This document shows positions 53,287-62,323 of a stretch of 64,000 nt of DNA, one piece after another. The notes below the pieces were generated by a model, which was given only the letters and a program-made list of their open reading frames with translations, did not search any database and had not been told where the DNA came from. The stretch lies in the NCBI GenBank assembly GCA_014238905.1, contig JABAAE010000003.1:248001-312000 (forward strand). Reading direction: 5' to 3'. Position 1 is the first letter of the stretch. Every line of letters starts with the position of its first letter. The stretch comes from Planctomycetota bacterium. GTDB lineage: Bacteria; Planctomycetota; Planctomycetia; Pirellulales; Pirellulaceae. The position numbers and the translations under genes were made by a program.

Positions 53287-54642
53287 ATGTTGCAACGTAC
53301 CTTAATTGGGCTTATCGCGGTTGCATTTTTTGCAACTCACGCCAGCGCTCAATGTGGGTGTGGGGACGCCGTTTCCACCTCTCCAGGCGCAGCTGCCGGA
53401 GGTGATGGTTCTTCCTACATCACTCGCAAAGTATGGGTCCCTGAGTGGACCACTGAAACACGTACCCGTAACGTTACGCGGTACAAAAAAGAAGCACGTA
53501 CTCGAACGTACAACGTTACCAAACGAGTACCGGTAACAACTCAGAAAGAAGTCAGTTACACCGTTCGTGTACCTTATACCGAAACAGTCCAAAAAACCTA
53601 CACTGTGCGGGTTCCTTACATGGAAACCGTGCAGAAGAAGTATACAGTACGGGTACCTTACACTGAAAAGGTCCAAAAATCCTACCAGGTTCGCGTACCT
53701 TACACGGAAAAGGTTGAAAAGACTTACACCGTTTTGGTCCCTCATAAAGAGCAGCGAACTGGAACGCGAACCGTTCGAGTTCCCTACCAGGAAACCGTTA
53801 TGCGAACTGTTCGTCGAATCGGTGGACATTGGGAAACCCGCGAAATGCAGGTCCCAACGCTCCGCGGAATGATGGGCGGTCTTGGAAGTGGTTGGATGGG
53901 TGGACGTTGCGGATGTGCCAGCGCCTGCGATGGTGCTGCTGCTGAGCCATCTTGTGGTTGCGATGCTGCCGCTGGATCATGTGGATGCGGCAATGCATGC
54001 GGATGTGGTCCTTGCAGCCGAACCATTTGTCGAAAAGTCTGGGTTCCTGAAATCAAGTGCTGCGAAAAACCTGTCTGCGTTACCAGGTTCAAGTGCGAAG
54101 AACGGCCCTACACTTACTGTGTAACGGTCTGCAAAAAAGAGACTCGCACCAAAACCTGCTGCGTTCGCAAGTTCCGCTGTGAGACCCGGACCCGCAATGT
54201 TTGCGTTCGAAAGTATCGTTGCGAAGAACGAACCAGAAACTGCTGCGTTCGTAAGTATCGCTGTGAAACTCGAACCAAAGACTGCTGTGTTCGCAAGTTC
54301 CGCTGTGAAACTCGAACCAAAACGGTTTGCTGCAGATCATGGAAGTGTGTTACAGAGCAAAAAACTTGTAACTACACCGTCTGTGTACCTTACTGCGAAG
54401 CTCAAACCTACTGCGTTAAGGTTCGCAAAAGAGTTTGCAAGGAAATCCAAGTCCCTTGCTGCTCATGCGATCCGTGTGGAGATGCCTGCTGCTGGGGATT
54501 GGGTAGCCGAATGCGTGGAATGTTCCACGGCATGATGAGCCGCCTTTCCTGCGGTTGTGGCGCTGCCTGTGGCGGTTGTGGCTCAAGCTGCGACGCTGGC
54601 TGTGCAGCTGCTGCAGAGCCGAGCTGCGGAGCTGAAGGCTAA
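53287..54642 (+). CDS. Secreted Cys-rich YTV-repeat cell-surface protein
   Basis: 451 residues from ATG at 53287, beginning a signal peptide that ends near ASAQC. The first half contains repeated YTVRVPYTETVQKT-like units (about residues 95-165), the YTV pattern known from planctomycete cell-wall proteins. The second half has a Gly/Ala/Cys-rich part, then six or more CCVRKxRCETRT-like repeats (about 275-370), followed by a second Gly/Cys-rich stretch. Over 50 cysteines suggest an extensively disulfide-linked wall protein. The DNA repeats are near-identical, so slippage or recombination could change copy number. It is followed by a strong terminator at 54666. Confidence 0.94.
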   Translation: MLQRTLIGLIAVAFFATHASAQCGCGDAVSTSPGAAAGGDGSSYITRKVWVPEWTTETRTRNVTRYKKEARTRTYNVTKRVPVTTQKEVSYTVRVPYTETVQKTYTVRVPYMETVQKKYTVRVPYTEKVQKSYQVRVPYTEKVEKTYTVLVPHKEQRTGTRTVRVPYQETVMRTVRRIGGHWETREMQVPTLRGMMGGLGSGWMGGRCGCASACDGAAAEPSCGCDAAAGSCGCGNACGCGPCSRTICRKVWVPEIKCCEKPVCVTRFKCEERPYTYCVTVCKKETRTKTCCVRKFRCETRTRNVCVRKYRCEERTRNCCVRKYRCETRTKDCCVRKFRCETRTKTVCCRSWKCVTEQKTCNYTVCVPYCEAQTYCVKVRKRVCKEIQVPCCSCDPCGDACCWGLGSRMRGMFHGMMSRLSCGCGAACGGCGSSCDAGCAAAAEPSCGAEG

Positions 54643-55212
54643 TCACCTTTAAAACCAGATCACGAAAAGGTGCTGGCCTCGCGGTCAGCACCTTTTTTAT
54701 TTCTTGCCTCTCAATAAACTTCCAATCTCCCAGATCAACGTGTTCTGAGAGCCGGTAACGTGGGCCATGAAAAGATTTTCGGCCGGGAACCAGAAACAAC
54801 TGGGGAATCATTTTCCAAAAAAACCATTCATCTGCCGAAACGAAATCTTGTTCTTGATGGACAATCTATGAACTGGCACATGCCGGTGGACCAATAAAAC
54901 AGGGCAATCGACGAAATCTTGGCCCCCTCCTCCTAAACCAGTCAAGTAATCGGTATTTCCCCTGCAATAAACAGGGATGCCCGTCTTATGATTGATCGTT
55001 GCCAGGCTCGTTTTGATACCTATTCATTGATCCATCGATGATCACCAGACAAGCACCTACAGATCACCAGACATTTGACATAGAATCATTGGGCCAATGC
55101 AGGTCCTGTTATTCGCTGAGTAGCAACCATTGATCCATTTTTTCTTGTCTGGCAGATTTTGCGTCGATTAAAAAGACAAATAATTAGACAAACTGAATCC
55201 AGGTGATATCAC
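54643..55212. other. Intergenic region with terminator and interrupted direct repeat
   Basis: 570 bases. Besides the terminator (54666-54698) it contains GATCACCAGACA at 55040-55051 and again at 55062-55073. No gene or RNA recognised in the rest; the promoter of the EEP hydrolase should lie on the right side. Confidence 0.5.
54666..54698 (+). terminator. Rho-independent terminator of the YTV gene
   Basis: Ten-base stem AAAGGTGCTG / CAGCACCTTT with a 10-base loop, then TTT. It lies 23 bases after the YTV protein stop codon. Confidence 0.93.
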
Positions 55213-56094
55213 ATGATGAAATCCAAATACATGTTTTGCAGAACGCTGCTGCCTGCAGCAATCTTTGTCTTAGTGCTCGCCAGAGTTGGTCTGCTCCCTG
55301 CCGAGGAGCCAATGCGAGTGATGAGCTTCAACATCCGTTATGGGACCGCCAACGATGGCGACAACCACTGGAGGCTGAGAAAAGAATTGGTTGTTAAAAC
55401 GATCAAGGATTACGCCCCAGACCTGCTTGGTACTCAGGAAACCATTAAATTCCAGGCCGATTTTCTTGCCGCCAATCTAAAGGGATACTCGGCTATCGGT
55501 TGGTCTCGCGAAAAAGATCCTGATAAAGGAGAACAATGCACTATTTTTTTTAAAACCGATCGGTACCAAAAAGTAAAAACAGGTCAGTTCTGGCTAAGTG
55601 AATCACCTGATGTCGTTGCAAGTAAAAGCTGGGATTCATCGCTTCCCCGTATCGCCACATGGGTGCGATTACGTGACACCCAGAATTCCGGCAAAGAATT
55701 TCTGTTCGTCAATACACATTTCGACCACCGCGGTTCAAAAGCTCGTCACGAATCTGCAAAATTGATCGTCAGAAAACTGGCAAAATTTGATGTTGAAAAT
55801 GTCGTCGTGACGGGAGATTTCAATTGCGGCGAATCATCCGCTCCCTACCAAGCTATCGTGGGGGCAAGCGGTTTCTCACTGCAAGATTCATTTCGAGTCA
55901 AACATCCTCAACAAGTCAAATCCAAGGAGGGCACGTTCAACGGATTCCGAGGAACAGACAGCGGCGCGAGAATTGACTGGGTTCTTCATTCAGGGGGATT
56001 CCGCACACAATCGGCCGAAATCAATAAAACAAACCTGAACGGCCGATATCCCTCGGATCACTTTCCGGTGACTGCATCGCTGCGATTCAAGTAA
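55213..56094 (+). CDS. Secreted endonuclease/exonuclease/phosphatase family hydrolase
   Basis: 293 residues with a signal peptide (about 10-28, cut near LPAEE). The EEP fold is complete: VMSFNIRYG with the metal-binding Asn, LLGTQET with the catalytic Glu (about 76-80), NTHFDHRG, TGDFNC with the Asp/Asn pair, and SDHFPV with the catalytic His (about 281-286). It could cleave phosphodiesters or sphingolipid- or inositol-type phosphates outside the cytoplasm; the family does not tell which. GGTGAT stands 11 bases before the ATG. The last 14 bases, including the stop, are duplicated just downstream. Confidence 0.92.
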   Translation: MMKSKYMFCRTLLPAAIFVLVLARVGLLPAEEPMRVMSFNIRYGTANDGDNHWRLRKELVVKTIKDYAPDLLGTQETIKFQADFLAANLKGYSAIGWSREKDPDKGEQCTIFFKTDRYQKVKTGQFWLSESPDVVASKSWDSSLPRIATWVRLRDTQNSGKEFLFVNTHFDHRGSKARHESAKLIVRKLAKFDVENVVVTGDFNCGESSAPYQAIVGASGFSLQDSFRVKHPQQVKSKEGTFNGFRGTDSGARIDWVLHSGGFRTQSAEINKTNLNGRYPSDHFPVTASLRFK

Positions 56095-56113
56095 CTCGTT
56101 GCGATTCAAGTAA
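56081..56113. repeat. Duplication of the 3' end of the EEP gene including its stop
   Basis: TGCGATTCAAGTAA occurs at 56081-56094 (the end of the gene, TAA at 56092-56094) and again at 56100-56113, with a 5-base spacer. Confidence 0.93.
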
Positions 56114-56237
56114 ACGGAGCTTTTAAAATTTATAGGTTATCGCAAACCACTCTATTTTTAACAAATGAAAAACCGATAATGGAGTCGTCGGTTGTCCAGC
56201 GTGAGAGACCGAACTTATCGCATTAGAGAACTCAAAT

Positions 56238-56311
56238 GCCCCCGTAGCTCAGGTGGATAGAGCACAGCTTTCCTAAAGCTGGTGTCACAGGTTCGAGTCC
56301 TGTCGGGGGTG
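56238..56311 (+). tRNA. tRNA-Arg (CCT)
   Basis: Acceptor GCCCCCG (56238-56244) pairs with CGGGGGT (56304-56310, closing G-U pair); discriminator G at 56311. The anticodon stem CAGCT/AGCTG holds loop TTCCTAA with anticodon CCT. The T-loop is TTCGAGT. CCA not encoded. Confidence 0.95.
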
Positions 56312-56593
56312 CTAAACGCTACAAAACCCCTGTGTTTTTGGACTTTTCTTCTAAAATGTACCAAATCAAGCAGTTTTAGTCTCAAATCCAACCATCAAAT
56401 ATCTATCTTCTTCAGCGGCGGGCCTTCAGACGAAATTGGCACTCGCTCAAAATCCTCTTGAGCAAAATAGTAGAGCCAAACCAGTCCAATTCGATTCAAA
56501 ATGCAAAAAGAGATTCTTTCACACGATGGGGAGAACTTTTACTTATAAGAAAAGGAGGAACTCCTTTTGGAGGGACTTAGTGAATTTGTTCGC

Positions 56594-57178
56594 TCAGGAC
56601 TTGCGAAAATCGGTATCGTCTCGATTACTCTTTCCCAAATTGTATTGTTCACAGAGGCATTGCAGGTTGTCGATGTCGTTACTACCACCCTTGGATCTCG
56701 GCTTAATGTGATCCACATGGAGAACAGCGTCATTCGCAGAGACGCCACAGAGTTGACATTTTCCATTTGCTGCCTTCAATATTTGGTATCGGGAACTGTT
56801 CGAAACAGGGTCGCTTTCAATGAGCCGGTGATCCCATATTGAAAGTCCTCGCTCTTCAATGAAAGCTTGCATCCTCTCCTCACATATTCTGCGGATCGTT
56901 GCTTTCTCCTCTAAGGTAAGTTTAGGCAAATCCAGAGATACCATCTCGCCATCCCGATTTAGCACACCGTGCTTGCCAAGCACACGTAAAGGCATGTCCT
57001 TAAGAATCTTTTCGTAGTATCGAATCTGGCTTTCATCTTGAATCAAAAGGGCTTGAGCCAACGACCTAACAGTCGCCACACCATCTGCATCTACGAGTAA
57101 GCGAATAAGCAGCGGTTGATAAATGTGGCTCAGTCGCATCTCGTTAGAGACAAACGTCTTTAGCTGTTCAAAATTCAT
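56594..57178 (-). CDS. HNH endonuclease
   Basis: 194 residues. The N-terminal half (about 1-110) is helical and may recognise DNA or a partner. The C-terminal HNH module shows CQLCG (about 141-145), then LHVDHIKPRSKGGSNDIDNLQCLCEQYNLGKSN: the DH pair, the Asn and the second zinc cysteine pair (C-x-C variant CLC). HNH enzymes cut DNA using one metal. The ATG at 57178 overlaps the upstream small gene's TGA (ATGA), so it is the last gene of a three-gene cluster. The region looks more AT-rich than its surroundings and lies on the 3' side of tRNA-Arg, which suggests acquired DNA. Confidence 0.87.
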   Translation of the reverse strand: MNFEQLKTFVSNEMRLSHIYQPLLIRLLVDADGVATVRSLAQALLIQDESQIRYYEKILKDMPLRVLGKHGVLNRDGEMVSLDLPKLTLEEKATIRRICEERMQAFIEERGLSIWDHRLIESDPVSNSSRYQILKAANGKCQLCGVSANDAVLHVDHIKPRSKGGSNDIDNLQCLCEQYNLGKSNRDDTDFRKS

Positions 57179-57375
57179 TTTCTAACCTCCAGACCGTCAT
57201 CTTTTCGGAGATGAATAGCCAAACCAGTCCGACTCGATTCATAATGATCCACTGAACTTATTTTCTTATTTGGGAAATTCTCATCATTTTCATTGTTGGA
57301 ATGTCCAGATAAGGCGGCGGCGACTGTCCCTATTAAGATAGTAGATAAAAGATTATTTAGTGCCGCCCGAATCAC
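57175..57375 (-). CDS. Small protein with one membrane helix
   Basis: 66 residues beginning with GTG at 57375. Residues 7-24 (NNLLSTILIGTVAAALSG) form a hydrophobic helix followed by a polar tail. I recognise no family. Support comes from position: the start overlaps the zinc-ribbon gene's stop by four bases (GTGA) and the stop overlaps the HNH start by four bases (ATGA). Such a chain is typical for co-translated genes. A chance frame is possible. Confidence 0.45.
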   Translation of the reverse strand: MIRAALNNLLSTILIGTVAAALSGHSNNENDENFPNKKISSVDHYESSRTGLAIHLRKDDGLEVRK

Positions 57376-57578
57376 GAGATTTGATTTGGATCAAAGGAAA
57401 GCCCGGCAAGAGAATGACACTTTGGACATCTAACAGATTCAAGATCAGCTATTTTAGGAACCCGAAGGCGTTGCATACAAAGCCAGCAATAACATTCAAA
57501 ATCGGTACCATCTTTAGGCGTAAATGTTGCACTGTCCTCCCGCCTAAAACACAGCTCAAGGATGGCGGCTTTTAACAT
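57372..57578 (-). CDS. Small zinc-ribbon-like protein
   Basis: 68 residues. Two CxxC pairs, CWLC (about 31-34) and CPKC (about 51-54), are spaced as in a zinc ribbon. It starts with ATG at 57578 and overlaps the next gene by four bases. Its first 17 bases overlap, in the opposite strand, a possible ATG start at 57562 of the plus-strand gene. It is the first gene of the HNH cluster. Zinc ribbons of this size often bind nucleic acid or act as structural partners; no specific role can be read. Confidence 0.5.
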   Translation of the reverse strand: MLKAAILELCFRREDSATFTPKDGTDFECYCWLCMQRLRVPKIADLESVRCPKCHSLAGLSFDPNQIS

Positions 57579-57603
57579 CAGCGAAGAAGCTCAACTCAAA
57601 AAA

Positions 57604-57870
57604 ATGATCAATTTCAAAATCCAACTAAATGAGCCCAACCCTTCGACGGGTACGGTAAATAGTGAATTCGAAAGTGGGAAGAAGGGAAGTTGGACTTTCG
57701 AAAAGAACGGCACGATCAATGCCATAGCAATGGAAAGGCTCTGGAAATTTGATTGGAGCGGAAATCTTGTGGTTGTTATTCAAAGAGATTACCTATCCGA
57801 TCCAAGTTGGAATAAATCGCAAACTCTAAAATCTCATGGTTGGTTTTACAGATTCAAGCGAACACAATAA
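57604..57870 (+). CDS. Hypothetical small protein
   Basis: 89 residues from ATG at 57604; ATG at 57562 is also in frame (102 residues) and preceded by AAGG, but it would overlap the divergent zinc-ribbon gene. The sequence is beta-like, with a 'SWTFEKNGTINA...WKFDWSGNLVVVIQRD' pattern and many aromatics, and it lacks a signal peptide or helix. I recognise no family. It is divergent from the HNH cluster and may belong to the same accessory segment. Confidence 0.45.
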   Translation: MINFKIQLNEPNPSTGTVNSEFESGKKGSWTFEKNGTINAIAMERLWKFDWSGNLVVVIQRDYLSDPSWNKSQTLKSHGWFYRFKRTQ

Positions 57871-58037
57871 AAGTCATATTTAATGCTTATCGTTTAGACA
57901 TGCGGTTGGCACTCCTATAAAGTTAGCCCGGCCAACCCCGGGAATCATAGCTAAGTTGGCAGTAAGAGCCTTCCCGTGCTTCCTGAGCCTCACCTCTTTA
58001 CCGTGGGTTTGGTCTCTGCTATTCATCCGATCGGTGT

Positions 58038-61000
58038 TCATTGTTTCCGTTTGCCAGGAGACAAATTAACACGTTCCGCAGCGAGTTTGCCAAGCTTCAT
58101 CGCGATAGACTCTAAATCTCTGGGCCATTGATCAAATTGAAGACGGGGGGCGTTTTTGATTTCCGGTTCAGTGACTCCATCCACCAACGTCGCACTCGGA
58201 TGAGCAAAGATAAAAGGAATTTGATTCTGACCGAACGTTGCCGCAAGGCTTGCCGCGTAGACTTCAAGCGAAGGTGAATACCTCGAGACATCGTCGCTGA
58301 TATTTTGTTCTCCCGGAATCCAGGCCACTCCCCGTACGGCATACGGCGTCAGTGGGCTGATGCAAAAATTATAGGTGTGCGTGGGCGTTTCGGTACGGCT
58401 AACCCACTGGTTGTAGTAGGGCTCTGGAAAGGGTGGCACAGCATCTGCAAGGTGCCGCGGAATATCCACTCCGCTTGTTAACAGTGATACCAAACGCTCA
58501 TTGTGTTGTTTCACCGTTGCGATGTAATCCACCACAGCCCGTTTACTGACATCCGTATTGGGATAGCCTAGATTCAAGTCGTCGCGTTCGCGTTCAAATC
58601 CAGCCGCGGTCTGGATTGCCTGCTGAGAAACCCAAGTGATCGGCGGGTTCTCAGCGCCCAAAGTCACGATGCCAACTGGTATACCCGATTGCTGTACCTG
58701 CGACCCGAAATGATAGGCAGCCACCGATGGAAAGTCACCTTCGTCGTCAAAATCAACTGCCTGCCATGAAGCCACGTACTTGCCTCCGCCAATTTCCATC
58801 CGGAGTTTGCGCGGAGTGCGAAAACGTCGCGCCTTGGTTTTGATGCGGAACTCTCGCACCAATGGTAGCGACTTGAGTTCAACCTGTTTTCCTTGCGTAG
58901 CGCGAATCAACTGCCCGTCCAATTGGCGAGTTCCACTTAGGATCCAAACATCACCCACAAGAACGTTTCGAATTGTTCGTGATTCATTGGCACTGCTGCG
59001 GATGACAAGGTCACCGCTTGTAGACGAGAATGGCAGGGGATCAAGATTGACCCGCCATTGTTCAAATTCGTCAACGGTCGCCGTCTTCGACTGTACTCCG
59101 AATGAAACCGTTATTTCGCTACCGGGAATACCATGACCCCACACCGGTACTGGAAGATCTCGCTGCAGAATACATCCATCACGAAACAAAGTAGACGGCA
59201 ACAAGTAACTTTTTCTGCCGTACCGGCGCTGTAAATCAGCCTGGGTAGCGGCCACGATCTTGGGATCGTCCTCGTTGAACATCTGCCGACCATTAAAGAA
59301 TGCAAATGGAATCGCTGGCAATCCTGCCTGATTATAGAGATTCGCACCGATCGGACTGTTGTTGTAAGCGTACTGAACGCCAATCGGTTTGGGTACAGCG
59401 GCAGATCGAACAACCACCTGTTGACCTTCAATCACGGCCTCCGCAGCGTGCCATATTTTATCTTTTCCGGCCAACCGAAAATGTTGAAGAGGTTCGCCCG
59501 GTGTTTCTCTGGCTGGTTCTACAAAAGCAGAGGGGCTTTGTTTGGCGTTAGCCTCCAGTCCTTTGCTGCCGACCATCAACCCCGCTCCTTTGCCACGCTG
59601 CTCAAATTCAATAGTAACGGTGTCACCTTGAATCGCATGAGACTTGTGAACAGGTCCGACATAGGCAATATCGCGGCCGTACTGATGGACCAACGCCCAC
59701 CGAGCCAGGCGTTTCCCAGGGTCCAGCTTGTTGTAAGGATGAATCCCCGTTGGCCGAGCAGGATTCAAATCATGCTGAGCCACCATGCCCACATGCTTTG
59801 CATTTAGAAAAAACAGCGTCTGGGCTTCGCGCAGATCGGCAAAGCCAACCTGGTTGGGATCGGGTTCGCCGTAACACTGAAGCTGTGTAAAATAGAACGG
59901 CAATTCAGGCCGTCCCCAGCTCTTTCGCCATCCGTCAACTAGTGCTTTCATCTTCGCCGCATAGATTTTTCCATCACTGGAATTGCTCTCGCCCTGGCAC
60001 CAGATCGCACCACGTATCGCATAGGGCACCAACGGAGCAATCTTACGGTTGTACATACGAGTTGCCCCTTTCCAGTCGTCAGCGATCCCGGGCAATTTCG
60101 GCCGTGGCAAAGCAACACCGCCCCGATTAAGCAATTCTTCACTTTTCTTTTGCCATGTTCTCAGATCGTCGAAATAGGTCGAAAAAGCTTGTTTTGCGTC
60201 GTCTGTGACAGGATGACTCTGGCGAACCCGCCGCGCGATGTCCTGTAGTTCAGGATGACCAGCAAACCCTTCATAAGCGGTCCACGTTTCAATCGGAGTT
60301 GCACCATGAGAACTCCGAATAATGCCAATCGGCATTTCCAGGTTCTCATGCAGGTCCCAGGCAAAAGCCAGTGACAAAGCGGAAAACGAGGCAGCTTGCC
60401 GGGACCGCTTCCAACCGTCCTGAGACGTCGTCCGTGGTTGCGGATAAAGCGATGAACCCGAGTCAACGCTGAATTCACGAATCGGAACCTCGTTTTTCGA
60501 TCGTGCGAGCTCATTTGCCATATCACGGCACATCGATTTGCCCGCAAGCCAGTCCATATTGGACTGTCCCGAAGAAAACCAAACCTCGCCCACGACCACT
60601 CCGTTGATTTGGATTTCTTTACCGCCGCAACTGACCTTTAACAGGCGTTCTGTACCAGAGGCAACCAGAGGGTCCAGACTCGCCATCCATTTGCCATGTC
60701 TGCCGGACCTGGTCACTTTTGTTTGACCAGCAAATTCGATCGTGACCGCCGTCTCTGGTTTGCACCAACCCCAAACCGGTACCGGCATTTGTCGCTGAAG
60801 AACAGCACCATTCACAAACGGTGTCCCCAGTTGGAATTCCGGCCATCCCAATGCTTTGGCAATCATGAAGTCCGTCAGTCGACTGGACTCGAACCAACCT
60901 CGCCACATGTTATGGCCTTGCCCTTTGATCAGTTCAATCTCCACTGGACCACCAAAGGACTTGTATCGCTCGGCAAGCAATCCCGAGTTTTTTTCGTGCG

Positions 61001-61667
61001 GAACAACACGATCGGAATCTCCTTGGAGATGGAAGATGGGCACCTGAGCGGCCGCCAATTTCTCCAATCGGTCAACCGGATTATGCTGGACGAGATCTTC
61101 CTTAAGTTCTTCGGCGGTCATGCCGTATGCCGGGGCTGCCTTTGCGATCCCCGGATAGCTGGCGATGTTGCAAACCGGATAAATACCGGCGACGCCACCA
61201 ACCGATTGAGGATGCTCAACCGCCCAATTATAAAGCATCAAACCACCTCGACTACGAGCGAGCAAGACCGGCTTTTTGGTGAATCCTCGGTTCTTGGTCA
61301 GTTCCTCATAAAGCGCCTGATAAACAGCACGTCCTTTTGGGCTACCGTAGCTTTCCGAAACGTCGATACCGGCCAGCGCTATTCCCGCAGCGTGGAGCCG
61401 ATCGATCATCCACTGCTCATCGCGATTGGGATGTCGACGGCCAAGCGTAGGAGCATACCAAACCCACGGCAGCGGCCCATCGATCCGAGTCGAAACAGGT
61501 GGCTTGAGAACAAACGCTTGATGCTCCGCAACGATAAATTCCTCTCGATCATTAGCCCAGGCACCGCTCGAATTGCAGCAAACACCCAATAGCAAAAACA
61601 TCAAAGTGAGCGAGTGAGAGCGATCACCGCAGGCCCCATTATGGGAAAGGATGACTTTGGGTTTCAT
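58038..61667 (-). CDS. Secreted alpha/beta-hydrolase fused to two sialate O-acetylesterase domains
   Basis: 1209 residues from ATG at 61667, which starts a signal peptide (hydrophobic about 19-37); the frame is open to 61841, but that part is not leader-like. Domain 1 (about 45-275) is an esterase with ARSRGGLM (Ser139), an Asp at 217 or 219 and His252. Domain 2 (about 278-830) is a sialate O-acetylesterase (SASA): FVNGAVLQRQMPVPVWG, SSGQSNM with catalytic Ser369, and WCQGESNS. Domain 3 (about 835-1190) repeats the layout (FRDGCILQRDLPVPVWG) but has SGTRQLD where SGQSNM belongs, so it is probably inactive. It should deacetylate sugars of algal or host polysaccharides outside the cell. Confidence 0.9.
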   Translation of the reverse strand: MKPKVILSHNGACGDRSHSLTLMFLLLGVCCNSSGAWANDREEFIVAEHQAFVLKPPVSTRIDGPLPWVWYAPTLGRRHPNRDEQWMIDRLHAAGIALAGIDVSESYGSPKGRAVYQALYEELTKNRGFTKKPVLLARSRGGLMLYNWAVEHPQSVGGVAGIYPVCNIASYPGIAKAAPAYGMTAEELKEDLVQHNPVDRLEKLAAAQVPIFHLQGDSDRVVPHEKNSGLLAERYKSFGGPVEIELIKGQGHNMWRGWFESSRLTDFMIAKALGWPEFQLGTPFVNGAVLQRQMPVPVWGWCKPETAVTIEFAGQTKVTRSGRHGKWMASLDPLVASGTERLLKVSCGGKEIQINGVVVGEVWFSSGQSNMDWLAGKSMCRDMANELARSKNEVPIREFSVDSGSSLYPQPRTTSQDGWKRSRQAASFSALSLAFAWDLHENLEMPIGIIRSSHGATPIETWTAYEGFAGHPELQDIARRVRQSHPVTDDAKQAFSTYFDDLRTWQKKSEELLNRGGVALPRPKLPGIADDWKGATRMYNRKIAPLVPYAIRGAIWCQGESNSSDGKIYAAKMKALVDGWRKSWGRPELPFYFTQLQCYGEPDPNQVGFADLREAQTLFFLNAKHVGMVAQHDLNPARPTGIHPYNKLDPGKRLARWALVHQYGRDIAYVGPVHKSHAIQGDTVTIEFEQRGKGAGLMVGSKGLEANAKQSPSAFVEPARETPGEPLQHFRLAGKDKIWHAAEAVIEGQQVVVRSAAVPKPIGVQYAYNNSPIGANLYNQAGLPAIPFAFFNGRQMFNEDDPKIVAATQADLQRRYGRKSYLLPSTLFRDGCILQRDLPVPVWGHGIPGSEITVSFGVQSKTATVDEFEQWRVNLDPLPFSSTSGDLVIRSSANESRTIRNVLVGDVWILSGTRQLDGQLIRATQGKQVELKSLPLVREFRIKTKARRFRTPRKLRMEIGGGKYVASWQAVDFDDEGDFPSVAAYHFGSQVQQSGIPVGIVTLGAENPPITWVSQQAIQTAAGFERERDDLNLGYPNTDVSKRAVVDYIATVKQHNERLVSLLTSGVDIPRHLADAVPPFPEPYYNQWVSRTETPTHTYNFCISPLTPYAVRGVAWIPGEQNISDDVSRYSPSLEVYAASLAATFGQNQIPFIFAHPSATLVDGVTEPEIKNAPRLQFDQWPRDLESIAMKLGKLAAERVNLSPGKRKQ

Positions 61668-62323
61668 CAGGTTATTCCTTGATCTGTTTTGTTTTATCGG
61701 CCGCATATCACAGGGGACTTCGTCGTTGCGCCGGCGGGCTAATGCGGCGGCGACCATCTGAAAATGATTGACGTTTCCACAAAGACAATCGTAATCGTGG
61801 GGCAACCATACGAATAGTCTTGGTTGTATCTTTACCCGCAAACATCAGGCCATCGTTCCAAAAACGATGATCAAAGGAAGCACCTCTTGCTTATTTATTC
61901 GTTTTTTAAAATCCATTTTAATCCTGTGATGCATCACACCCATTGCGTCAGCATCCGCTAAAGCCTGGCAAAAAGATTTAGACATCAACCCAGAAATCCC
62001 GCCCAACGGAATTTAGAAACCGGCATCGCCAGCTGGTTTAAGCCCAGACAGGGATCTGTCGCCTTAGTTGATTCAGGCGGGGATCGTAAAAAGGAGGCCG
62101 TTGGGGTGTGTCACCGGTATCCCTGCCACCTACCCCAAAAAACCACCTTCAAAGCTGCAATACGGTATAATGGTCAAAACAACGTTTGGCATAATCGCCC
62201 AATGCTGGAATCTATTCCAGAAACTCCCTCCCCGTGAAATCCGTCTTCTCTTGACTTCCGCGTTCAAATTGAAAAGTATTAGCAAGTGTCGGTAAACGAA
62301 AAGATCAAGGACGGTTGATACAA
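61668..62323. other. Divergent intergenic region
   Basis: 656 bases between the fused esterase and the right-edge gene. No gene, repeat or RNA was recognised; AAGGA at 62307-62311 may serve the gene at 62324. Both promoters should lie here. Confidence 0.4.

Noticed and set aside
53798..54092. Minus-strand His/Gln/Pro-rich frames
   Set aside because: They are antisense shadows of the Cys-rich repeats in the YTV gene.
56238..58037. Integrated island with att repeats at tRNA-Arg
   Set aside because: No copy of the tRNA-Arg 3' end was found to the right and there is no integrase; kept only as a hint of acquired DNA.
62068..62295. 75-codon plus-strand frame as a gene
   Set aside because: No domain or leader; lies in the divergent promoter region of two secreted-protein genes.
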